Shown piece after piece: positions 6,122-12,204 of a stretch of DNA of 12,204 bases; the stretch's first letter is position 1; each line of letters opens with the position of its first letter. Origin of the DNA: Paracoccaceae bacterium (GTDB lineage: Bacteria; Pseudomonadota; Alphaproteobacteria; Rhodobacterales; Rhodobacteraceae); assembly GCA_013214715.1 (NCBI GenBank), contig JABSSB010000130.1:4817-17020 (forward strand). Direction: 5' to 3'. The translations under genes and the position numbers were made by a program. The notes beneath the pieces are model-generated. The model worked only from the letters and a program-made list of their open reading frames with translations. It had not been told where the DNA came from and made no database searches.

Positions 6122-7321
6122 ATGACACAGCCTGACGATCTGCCCCGTATCCGCCTGCGCCCCAAGACCGATGCCCGCGCCCTGCGCCATGGCTTTCCCT
6201 GGGTCTATGCCAATCAGCTGGTCACGGACCGACGCACGCGCAAGCTGGCGCCGGGGGCACTGGCGGTGCTGGAAGATGACGCGCGGCAGGCTTTGGGGCT
6301 GGTGGCCGTCACACCCGAGAGCCGGATCATCGCCCGGATGCTGGATCGCGACATCACGGCAGCGGTGGATCAGGCCTGGATCGCGCGCCGGATCGCACGC
6401 GCGCTGGCCCTGCGAGAGCGGCTGTTTGATGCGCCCTATTTTCGCCTGATCCATGCCGAAGCCGACGGGTTGCCGGGTGTGATCGTGGATCGCTTTGGCG
6501 ATGTGGCCGTGATCCAGCCCAATGCCGCCTGGGCGGAGGCGCGGATCGAGGCCTTTGCGGCTGCGCTGGTTGAGGTGACCGGGGTGAGCACGCTTTTGAA
6601 AAACGCCTCAGGTCGGGCGCGGGGACTTGAAGGACTGGATGATATCTCGACCGTGCTGCGCGGCAAGGCGCCCGATGCACCGGTGCAAGTGCCTATGAAT
6701 GGCGCCACCTATATGGCCGATCTGACCGGGGGGCAGAAGACGGGCCTTTTCTATGACCAGCGGCCCAACCATGCCTTTGCCGCGCGGCTGGGGCAGGGCG
6801 GGCGCGTGTTGGATGTGTTCAGCCATGTCGGCGGCTTCGGGCTGGCCATGCTGGCCGGCGGCGCGCAAGAGGCCGTGGCGGTGGACGGCTCTGCCCCCGC
6901 GCTGGCTTTGGCGCAGCAAGGGGCCGAGGCGGGCGGGATGGCCGGGCGGTTTTCGACCCGCCAGGGCGATGCGTTCGAGCAGTTGACCGCGCTGGCCGAA
7001 GAGGGCGCGCAATTCGATGTGGTGATCTGTGATCCGCCTGCCTTTGCGCCGTCCAAACAGGCGTTGGACGCGGGGTTGCGCGCCTATGAGCGTGTGGCGC
7101 GGCTGGCGGCGCCTTTGGTCGCTCCGGGCGGCTATCTGGGCCTGTGTTCCTGTTCCCACGCCGCCGATCTTACGCGGTTCCGGACGGCCTGCATCCGGGG
7201 CATCGGGCGGGCCGGGCGTGCGGGGGCGCTGATCCATACCGGCTTTGCCGGGCCGGATCATCCGCAGCATCCGCAATTGGCGGAAAGCGCCTATCTCAAG
7301 GCACTGTTTTTCCGGCTGTAA
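6122..7321 (+). CDS. RlmI-like class I SAM-dependent RNA methyltransferase
   Basis: The 399-residue protein has the RlmI/RlmK layout: an N-terminal PUA-like RNA-binding domain (about residues 8-75, containing HGFPWVYANQ), a linker domain, and a C-terminal Rossmann methyltransferase. Visible motifs are TGLFYDQRPN at 207-216, the SAM-binding VLDVFSHVGGFGL at 229-241, the acidic AVDGS near 253-257, DPPAFAPSK at 304-312 and CSCSH at 342-346, with the cysteine expected to attack the cytosine. E. coli RlmI makes m5C1962 in 23S rRNA; the same or a related rRNA cytosine is the likely target here, but the site is inferred. I recall this subgroup being labelled an RSP_2647-family RNA methyltransferase. 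The ATG at 6122 follows GAGGG at 6113-6117. The PIN gene starts 4 bases after its stop. Confidence 0.92.
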   Translation: MTQPDDLPRIRLRPKTDARALRHGFPWVYANQLVTDRRTRKLAPGALAVLEDDARQALGLVAVTPESRIIARMLDRDITAAVDQAWIARRIARALALRERLFDAPYFRLIHAEADGLPGVIVDRFGDVAVIQPNAAWAEARIEAFAAALVEVTGVSTLLKNASGRARGLEGLDDISTVLRGKAPDAPVQVPMNGATYMADLTGGQKTGLFYDQRPNHAFAARLGQGGRVLDVFSHVGGFGLAMLAGGAQEAVAVDGSAPALALAQQGAEAGGMAGRFSTRQGDAFEQLTALAEEGAQFDVVICDPPAFAPSKQALDAGLRAYERVARLAAPLVAPGGYLGLCSCSHAADLTRFRTACIRGIGRAGRAGALIHTGFAGPDHPQHPQLAESAYLKALFFRL

Positions 7322-7325
7322 CGCG

Positions 7326-7868
7326 ATGCGACTGGTTCTGGACACTTGCGTGATCTTTCCCACGGTCATGCGCGAGATGCTGCTGGGCGCGGCAGAGGCC
7401 GGGTTTTATACACCGATCTGGTCCGATCGCATCCTTGAGGAATGGCGCCGCGCGGCGCAGCGGTTGGGGCCGGTGCAGGCTGCGGTCGCAGAGGGAGAGA
7501 TTGCCCTGCTACGCGCGCATTGGACTGCGAGCCTGATCGCACCTGCACCGGGGCTTGAGGCGCGGCTCTGGCTGCCGGATGCGGCGGATATTCACGTGTT
7601 GGCGGTTGCGGTGGCCAGGTCGGCCGATGGGATCGTGACGATGAATGCCAAGGATTTCCCGCGTCATCTGCTGGCCGAAGAGGGGCTGTCGCGCTCCGAC
7701 CCGGATGCCCTGCTGCACGGGTTCTGGCAGGCCCGGCCCGAGGCGATGCAGGCCGTGGGGCAGACGGTTCTGGACCGCGCCAATGCCGCCGGGGAAGGCG
7801 GATGGGAGATACGACCCCTCTTGAAAAAGGCACGCCTGCCGCGTCTGGCCAAGGCTTTGTCCATGTGA
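7326..7868 (+). CDS. PIN-domain protein, putative ribonuclease
   Basis: The 180-residue protein has a PIN domain in its first ~125 residues: acidic D6 in LVLDTCVIFP, E38/E39 in DRILEEW, D88 in DAADIHVLAVA, and D101 with N107/D110 in ADGIVTMNAKDFP. These are the Mg2+-binding acids of PIN ribonucleases, so the catalytic set looks complete. A C-terminal extension of about 55 helical, basic residues goes beyond a plain VapC toxin (about 130 residues). No small antitoxin gene is next to it, so a classical VapBC pair is unlikely. It starts 4 bases after the RNA methyltransferase stop with no clear ribosome site, implying translational coupling and a linked role in RNA handling. I recall this subgroup as the RSP_2648 family. 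The frame is open upstream into the methyltransferase, but the ATG at 7326 gives the proper PIN beta-strand start. Confidence 0.88.
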   Translation: MRLVLDTCVIFPTVMREMLLGAAEAGFYTPIWSDRILEEWRRAAQRLGPVQAAVAEGEIALLRAHWTASLIAPAPGLEARLWLPDAADIHVLAVAVARSADGIVTMNAKDFPRHLLAEEGLSRSDPDALLHGFWQARPEAMQAVGQTVLDRANAAGEGGWEIRPLLKKARLPRLAKALSM

Positions 7869-8036
7869 CAGCGGATGACGGGGCGCGGGTGCCACGCGCG
7901 CCCCGCCGGGCGGACCCGGAGGCTGCAGATGATCGGGCAGGGTGATCGGCCCGACCTGTCATCTGGTCTTGGCTGTACGGTCCTGTTTGGTGTCGGCGCC
8001 GTTTCGGAGCTGCGGGGCAGGGTGAAAGCCTGCTGT

Positions 8037-8050
8037 CAAAGATATCTTTG
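8037..8050. promoter_or_regulatory. perfect 14-bp palindrome CAAAGATATCTTTG
   Basis: This AT-rich perfect palindrome stands out in GC-rich surroundings and has the form of a dimeric regulator site. There is no gene start close by on either strand, so a regulatory role is speculative. A 7-bp half-site palindrome is expected about once by chance in a window of this size. Confidence 0.25.
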
Positions 8051-8293
8051 CCTGCCAACCGCAGATGCGGCTGGTCCTGTCTCCTTTAGGGGGCGGCCGG
8101 GGTTTGATCCGGCCTGTCGCGCGAGTAGAGGCAGGATCGCAGGGCGTGGTTAAAGAAAGGGAAATGGTGCGTGCGGTGGGGGTAATCGCTTGGTTTGCGC
8201 TGAACATCAAACCGGGCAGTGACATTCCAGCGCCTGACCCGGGGGATCAATCAAACGCAGTACGGTCAGAATGACCCGCGCGCGACAAGCGCC

Positions 8294-8315
8294 CGCCCCC
8301 CGCCTCAGGGGGGCG
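8294..8315. terminator. GC-rich hairpin, possible bidirectional terminator
   Basis: The arms CGCCCCCC (8294-8301) and GGGGGGCG (8308-8315) form an 8-bp stem around a 6-base loop. The flanks carry only weak T-runs (CTCGTTTG on the plus strand, GCTTGTC on the minus strand). It lies about 120 bases past the M48 protease stop and about 430 past the PIN stop, so it is a plausible but late terminator for either. Confidence 0.4.
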
Positions 8316-8438
8316 CTCGTTTGAATGGCAAGCCTGTGGCATGACGCAGCGGGTCGGGCGCTGGGATTTTGGCCCTTGGCCGACATCCGGGATGTTTGAG
8401 ACGTGTCGGGTTGTAACTATGGCCGCCTATGGCTGTCG

Positions 8439-9122
8439 TTACCTCTGCCAGCGCGCCTCAAGCTTCTGCAGCGCTGAAATCCGGTCTTCGGTCTTGGGGT
8501 GGCTCATCAACCACGCCGGGGCCAAACCGCCGCGAGCGCCAGTGATCTCTTCAAGCTTGCGGAACATCGAGATCTGCGGCTTGATCCCGATCCCCGCCTT
8601 GGCCAGCAGCGCGGCGGCATAGGCGTCGGCCTCATATTCATCCGACCGGCTCAGGCCGGAGGCCAAAAGGCTGGTCAGCATATTGGCGATCATCGGACCG
8701 ACAAAGGGCACATAGCGTGCAAATACCATCATCAGCACCGTGCGCAGCGCGTTCTGACCGGCGAAATCGCCCATGCGCCGTTTCGCATGGCCCAAAGCCA
8801 CATGCCCCATCTCATGCGCGATCACGGAACTCATTTCTTCGGGCGTGATCTCTCCGCTGCGCATCCGCAGATAGAAGCCGCGCGTGATGAAAATCCGCCC
8901 GTCGGGCGCAGCCAGGCCGTTCACCGGGTCGATCTCGTAAATATAAACCGGGATCCGATCCAACTCCAAAGCCGCAGCCAGCCGGTCCAGCAGAGGGCGC
9001 AGCTGGGGGTCGACCAGTTCGGTCGATTTGGCGTCCAGCTCGCGATGGGTGCGCCAGACCGAAAAGCGATAGGTCGCGAGCGCATAGAGCACGGCCAAAA
9101 GGATGGGCGTCAGCTTGATCAT
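8439..9122 (-). CDS. M48-family zinc metalloprotease, membrane-anchored
   Basis: The 227-residue protein has an N-terminal membrane helix (residues 4-17, LTPILLAVLYALAT) and an M48 catalytic domain. The zinc site is visible as HEMGH (H103, E104, H107) and the downstream EYEAD (E162 as third ligand, D166) after SRSD, with the usual substrate-strand region GRIFITRGFY upstream and MSHPKTEDRI near the C-terminus (H208). A hydrophobic segment at about 128-155 may dip into the membrane. Members degrade misfolded membrane or periplasmic proteins; a simple housekeeping protease role is likely, with the substrate unknown. It is the last gene of a minus-strand run, 39 bases after the P450, with only a weak AGG before the ATG at 9122. 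Compared with HtpX (about 290 residues) it is short and has fewer membrane helices. Confidence 0.92.
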   Translation of the reverse strand: MIKLTPILLAVLYALATYRFSVWRTHRELDAKSTELVDPQLRPLLDRLAAALELDRIPVYIYEIDPVNGLAAPDGRIFITRGFYLRMRSGEITPEEMSSVIAHEMGHVALGHAKRRMGDFAGQNALRTVLMMVFARYVPFVGPMIANMLTSLLASGLSRSDEYEADAYAAALLAKAGIGIKPQISMFRKLEEITGARGGLAPAWLMSHPKTEDRISALQKLEARWQR

Positions 9123-9161
9123 GGCCTAAAGATGGGGTCGGGGAGCGGCAAGGGCAAGCGC

Positions 9162-10325
9162 TCAGATGTCCCAGGCCACAGGCATGTGAAGCGGCCCGCG
9201 AAAGGCCCAGCCGGCGAAGGGCACATCGTCTGTCAGACGCAGGCCGGGCAGGGCGGCGAATGCCATGGGCAGCGCGACCTCGGCCACCAGACAGCGCGCC
9301 GCCGCTGCGCCTGCGCAGAAATGCGGTCCGGCGCCAAAGCTGATCGCGGCTTGCGTGTCGCGGGTGATGTCAAAGCGGTCCGGCCAGTCAAAATGCGCCT
9401 CGTCCCGCCCGGCAGAACCGAACATGAAAAACACCCGCTCACCGGGCTCAAAACGGATGCCATTAACCTCATCGGATTTGGCGATCTGCCGCGGCGACAT
9501 GCCAATCGGCGACATCCAGCGCGCATATTCGGCAAAAGCGTCGGTCCAGGCGCGACCGCCGCGCAAGACGTCGGTGAGCTGGGCGGAATGGGTGAGGAGC
9601 GCGAAAGCGGTGCCGGCGATAGCGTCGCGCGGCTCGTTCTGGCCGCCCGAGATGATCAGTTTGATATTGGCGCGCAGCGATGCCATCGGCAGCCCGGCGG
9701 CCAGCTGCACCGACAGCGCATCGCGCCCCGGATGGGCACGTGCCGACTGTGTCATCCGGCCGATATGCGCATCAATCAGGGCCGTGGCCTCGTGGCAGCG
9801 CGCCTCGATCTGCGCATCGCCCGCGTAATTGGCGCAGCCGTCGATCATCGCCTGGCTGACCGCGTCCATTTCAGCCGCCGTCATCTCGGTCAGGCCGGTG
9901 ATCGCCTTCAGCGCCTCGGCCGAGGCGGGCATGGCAAAATCCCGCACGAAGTCACAGGCCCCGCGCGGGCGCAGATCGTCCAGCAGCCCCTGCATTCGCG
10001 CTTCAAAAATCGGCCGCCAATGCTCCGCCACGGTGCGGGGGCTGAGCGTGGGAAACAAGGCCCGCCGTTCCGCAAGATGCGCCGCGCCATCCTTGCGCAT
10101 CATGTTCTCGCCCATCAGCTTGGTCATCAACCCGTCAGGCTGGTGCGAGGAGAACACCTCAATGCGTTTTTCATGGGTATGAATGTCGTCGCGCCGGGTG
10201 AAGAGCGTCGCGCCCAGCTGCGGGACAAAGGTGATGGGCGCGCTCGCCCGCATCCGCGCCAGATCCGGATAGGGATCGACGGCAAAGCTTTTCAGGTCAA
10301 TTTCGGTGACAGGGGCGGTGGACAT
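9162..10325 (-). CDS. cytochrome P450
   Basis: The 387-residue soluble protein is a bacterial class I-type P450, a haem-thiolate monooxygenase that would receive electrons from a ferredoxin and its reductase. The haem loop FGAGPHFCAGAAAAR (residues 330-344) carries the axial C337; the K-helix ExxR is E266-Y-A-R269; the length is normal (about 400). The I-helix is unusual: where most P450s have A/G-G-x-D/E-T-T, this one reads SGGQNEPRD (226-234), so the oxygen-activating threonine is absent and a proline follows the glutamate. I recall other proteobacterial P450s with SGG..EPRD, so this may mark a subfamily rather than a defect. The substrate is unknown, and no ferredoxin or reductase gene is in the window. 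It starts 32 bases after the MBL hydrolase stop, without a clear ribosome site. Confidence 0.95.
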   Translation of the reverse strand: MSTAPVTEIDLKSFAVDPYPDLARMRASAPITFVPQLGATLFTRRDDIHTHEKRIEVFSSHQPDGLMTKLMGENMMRKDGAAHLAERRALFPTLSPRTVAEHWRPIFEARMQGLLDDLRPRGACDFVRDFAMPASAEALKAITGLTEMTAAEMDAVSQAMIDGCANYAGDAQIEARCHEATALIDAHIGRMTQSARAHPGRDALSVQLAAGLPMASLRANIKLIISGGQNEPRDAIAGTAFALLTHSAQLTDVLRGGRAWTDAFAEYARWMSPIGMSPRQIAKSDEVNGIRFEPGERVFFMFGSAGRDEAHFDWPDRFDITRDTQAAISFGAGPHFCAGAAAARCLVAEVALPMAFAALPGLRLTDDVPFAGWAFRGPLHMPVAWDI

Positions 10326-10357
10326 GGCCCGACGCTAGCGCCGCCGGGCCAGGATTG

Positions 10358-11170
10358 TCAAAGCGCCGGCGTGAACACGAACCCGTCGCCATCACGGGTC
10401 AGACGCCCCAGACCGGGATGGGGCAGATGCGTCACCGCAAAGCGCAGCCCTTCATCGGCGATCCGCGCCAGCAGAGCCTTGCGCGTGGCCACGGCCTGCG
10501 CCGGATTGGCGTCCAGCTGATAGGTCACATCCGGGTTGGGAAATTGCAGATCGCCAGACACCACTGCATCGCCAAGGATCAGCACGGTTTCGTCGCCGCC
10601 GGTGATTTCCACCACACAGTGGCCCGGCGTGTGCCCCGGTGCAGGCAGCAGGCGCAGCCCGTCGCCCAGATCGGCTTCGCCGTCATGGGGGATGACCTGA
10701 TCGGCCAGGATGCCCGCGATCATCTGCAGCAGAGCGATCATGGGCGCCATATCCTCGGGCATCTTGCTGGCAAGGTCCGGATCGGTCCAGAAGCCCCATT
10801 CATCCGCCGAGATATGGATGCCCGCCTGCGGATAGGCCGACACCCCGTCTTTGACCAGCCCGCCGATATGGTCGGCATGCATATGGGTGATGATGATGTC
10901 GGTGACCGCCTGCGGATCAATCCCGCCCGCGCCGAGCCCGTCGTGCACCTGACCGGTCTCGGCAAAGCGTTCCTTCAGAAACATGCCGCTGCCCGCGTCG
11001 ATCAGCACCACGCGATCCCCGGTCGTCGCCTGCCACAGATTGGCACCAAAGCGCACGCTCTCGGCCTTGATGTAGGCATTTGGGAAATAGGCGGCGGGAA
11101 TATCCAGCGCGCCATCCGACCATGTGGTGAGCGTCAGCGGGCCGATCTGGGTGCTATGCGGGGCGGTCAT
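10358..11170 (-). CDS. metallo-beta-lactamase-fold hydrolase (lactonase-like)
   Basis: The 270-residue protein has the MBL fold with the dinuclear metal motif THMHADHIGG (H96, H98, D100, H101), a third-site histidine in PAPGHTPGH (H180) and the bridging aspartate in LILGDAV (D201). The last ligand is in THLPHPGLGR near the C-terminus, H248 or H251. The overall layout, with the N-terminal stretch SDGALDIPAAYFPN, resembles the group containing methyl parathion hydrolase and AHL-type lactonases, so hydrolysis of a lactone or ester is plausible; the substrate is not determined. It is not the MBL-type exonuclease of ligase-associated repair clusters, which has different motifs. The ATG at 11170 has AAAGGA eight bases upstream. 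It sits between the helicase (91 bases) and the P450 (32 bases) and is probably co-transcribed with the P450. Confidence 0.9.
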   Translation of the reverse strand: MTAPHSTQIGPLTLTTWSDGALDIPAAYFPNAYIKAESVRFGANLWQATTGDRVVLIDAGSGMFLKERFAETGQVHDGLGAGGIDPQAVTDIIITHMHADHIGGLVKDGVSAYPQAGIHISADEWGFWTDPDLASKMPEDMAPMIALLQMIAGILADQVIPHDGEADLGDGLRLLPAPGHTPGHCVVEITGGDETVLILGDAVVSGDLQFPNPDVTYQLDANPAQAVATRKALLARIADEGLRFAVTHLPHPGLGRLTRDGDGFVFTPAL

Positions 11171-11261
11171 GTGTGATGTCCTTTGCTATGGATGCGGCAC
11201 AGCTAGGCTGCGGTGACCACGCGGCCAATCCTGCTGGCCATTTCTGCCCGCAAGCTGTCGG

Positions 11262-12204
11262 TTACGGCCCGCTCAGCCCGGCCTCGGCCATGATCCGGGC
11301 GGCCTCTTCCTCCAGCAGGCGGGCTTCGGCGCTGCCTTTGACGGGGATGCGCCCGGCTTCCAGAAAGAGCGGTGCCGAGAGCGGCGAGAGGCGCGGCAGG
11401 CGGCGCAGTTCGACCGACCGGATCTGCCGCGCCAGATCCTCGATCCGTCCAAAATCCACCAGGCCGCGCAGCGCCTCGGTCCGGGTGATGCGCATCATCA
11501 GATGGTCGGGATCATATTTCAGCAGCGTGTCATACAGGATGTCCGACGAAAACGTCGCCTGACGCCCCGATTTGCGCTGCCCGCCGCTATTGCGTTCGAT
11601 CAGCCCGGCAATGGTGGCCGAAGCCCGAAAGGTTCGCTTCATCACCGCATTGCCCGCCAGCCAGCGATCCAGCCCCTCGCGCAGCGCGTCCAGATCAAAG
11701 AGGCCTGCGACTTCCTCCAACGGGTCCAGCCCCCAGATCAGCGTGGCATAATCGGTGGCGACAAAGCCCAGCGGATGGCACCCCATCTCATCCAGCCGAT
11801 GCGACAGCAGCAGGCCCAGCGTCTGCATCGCGTTGCGCCCGGCAAAGCCATAGACACAGACATGCTCGCGCCCGTCATGGGGGAAGCTTTCCACCAGCAA
11901 TTCGCCTCGCCGCGGCAGGCGCGACACCTGCCGCTGCAGATGCAGCCACTCACGCGTGTGGTGCGGCAGATCGGGCCAGTCATCTTCCGCAAACATGTCC
12001 AGAATACGATCCGACAGCTGCGTCGAGGTAGCAAATTTCGTACCCATGAAGGTGGCGATCTTGGGTTTTTTGTCGGCGCGGCGCGTGACCTCAACGGTCA
12101 TTTCGCGCAAGCCTTCATAGCGCACGATCTGCCCGCCGATCAGAAAGGTATCCCCGCGTGACAGAGAGGCGGCAAAGCCCTCCTCGATTTCGCCCAAGGG
12201 CTTG
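11262..12204 (-). CDS. ligase-associated DNA damage response DEXH-box helicase (Lhr type), C-terminal part
   Basis: The visible 313 codons are the C-terminal portion of an Lhr-type superfamily 2 helicase, a protein of about 800 residues; the helicase core lies beyond the right edge, so the true start is not in the window. Recognisable family blocks are the junction LGEIEEGFAASLSRGDTFLI at the right end, HDGREHVCVYGFAGRNA, FRASATIAGLIERN, then SGRQATFSSDILYDTL and DPDHLMMRITRTEA. This subfamily usually sits with an ATP-dependent DNA ligase, an MBL-type exonuclease and the endonuclease PdeM, in a bacterial DNA-damage repair cluster; I expect the ligase and exonuclease just outside to the right. 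PdeM does not follow it here, the next gene being an unrelated MBL hydrolase. The stop is TAA at 11262. Confidence 0.93.
   Translation of the reverse strand, partial: KPLGEIEEGFAASLSRGDTFLIGGQIVRYEGLREMTVEVTRRADKKPKIATFMGTKFATSTQLSDRILDMFAEDDWPDLPHHTREWLHLQRQVSRLPRRGELLVESFPHDGREHVCVYGFAGRNAMQTLGLLLSHRLDEMGCHPLGFVATDYATLIWGLDPLEEVAGLFDLDALREGLDRWLAGNAVMKRTFRASATIAGLIERNSGGQRKSGRQATFSSDILYDTLLKYDPDHLMMRITRTEALRGLVDFGRIEDLARQIRSVELRRLPRLSPLSAPLFLEAGRIPVKGSAEARLLEEEAARIMAEAGLSGP

Larger units (their letters stand above)
7869..8438. other. 570-base gap between convergent genes, no gene seen
   Basis: The PIN gene ends on the left and the M48 protease gene ends on the right, so this is a convergent intergenic region, unusually long for this tightly packed window. 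Open frames on both strands are short, lack ribosome sites and have shadow-like composition. No tRNA, SRP RNA or other RNA gene was recognised. Structure seen: GC stem with arms 7880-7887 and 7897-7904; palindrome 8037-8050; stem with arms 8095-8100 and 8109-8114; stem with arms 8189-8197 and 8208-8216 (two G-T pairs); GC stem 8294-8315. It could host an unannotated small RNA or simply accumulated terminators. Confidence 0.6.

Noticed and set aside
7326..7868. VapBC toxin-antitoxin system
   Set aside because: Only the PIN half is present, it carries an extra C-terminal segment, and the upstream gene is a full-length methyltransferase rather than a small DNA-binding antitoxin.
8095..8114. A tRNA T-arm-like hairpin (GGCCGG, loop GGTTTGAT, CCGGCC)
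   Set aside because: The loop has 8 bases and the stem 6, there is no TTCGA core, and no acceptor, D or anticodon arm fits around it.
7959..8225. An 88-codon minus-strand frame in the convergent gap
   Set aside because: It has no ribosome site, no family resemblance, and a composition rich in Thr, Arg and Pro typical of chance frames.
8499..10520. A 673-codon open frame on the plus strand across the M48 and P450 genes
   Set aside because: It lies antisense to two confidently identified genes, is rich in Arg, Gly, His and Gln with no domain or ribosome site, and such long antisense frames are common in GC-rich coding DNA.

Overview
The window looks like chromosomal DNA from an alphaproteobacterium of the Rhodobacteraceae (Roseobacter/Paracoccus side). 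The reasons are high GC with strongly GC-ending codons from about position 1800 onward, a divergently split glnE, and the gene order glnE - small basic protein - RlmI-like RNA methyltransferase - PIN protein, which I recall as conserved in that family. Taxonomy is inferred from gene character only.

Region 1 (1-1806) is an accessory segment. Its first ~1 kb is clearly more AT-rich (44 of the first 120 bases are G/C). It holds two small convergent membrane-protein frames and a GlsB/YeaQ-type stress membrane protein with its own minus-strand terminator. Next comes the 3' part of a decayed IS1380-family insertion sequence. This abuts what looks like the cut-off C-terminus of a plus-strand secreted or calcium-binding-type protein.

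Region 2 (1844-7868) is core chromosome. On the minus strand lie a flavin reductase and a small membrane-anchored unknown. On the plus strand runs a tight series: glnE (adenylylation control of glutamine synthetase), a 91-residue unknown overlapping its end by 14 bases, then an RNA methyltransferase and a PIN nuclease separated by 4 bases. A 14-bp perfect hairpin splits this series before the methyltransferase.

Region 3 (7869-8438) is a 570-base gap between convergent genes. It contains several hairpins and a perfect 14-bp palindrome but no convincing gene.

Region 4 (8439-12204, all minus strand) reads, in transcription order, as the C-terminal part of a ligase-associated Lhr-type DEXH helicase (running off the right edge), a metallo-beta-lactamase-fold hydrolase, a cytochrome P450 with an unusual I-helix, and an M48 zinc metalloprotease. 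The last three are 32 and 39 bases apart and could be one transcript.

I do not see a clearly new defence or mobile system. The observations most worth a second look are the threonine-less P450 in its MBL-P450-protease run, the methyltransferase-PIN pair, the IS1380 junction, and the hairpin-rich convergent gap.
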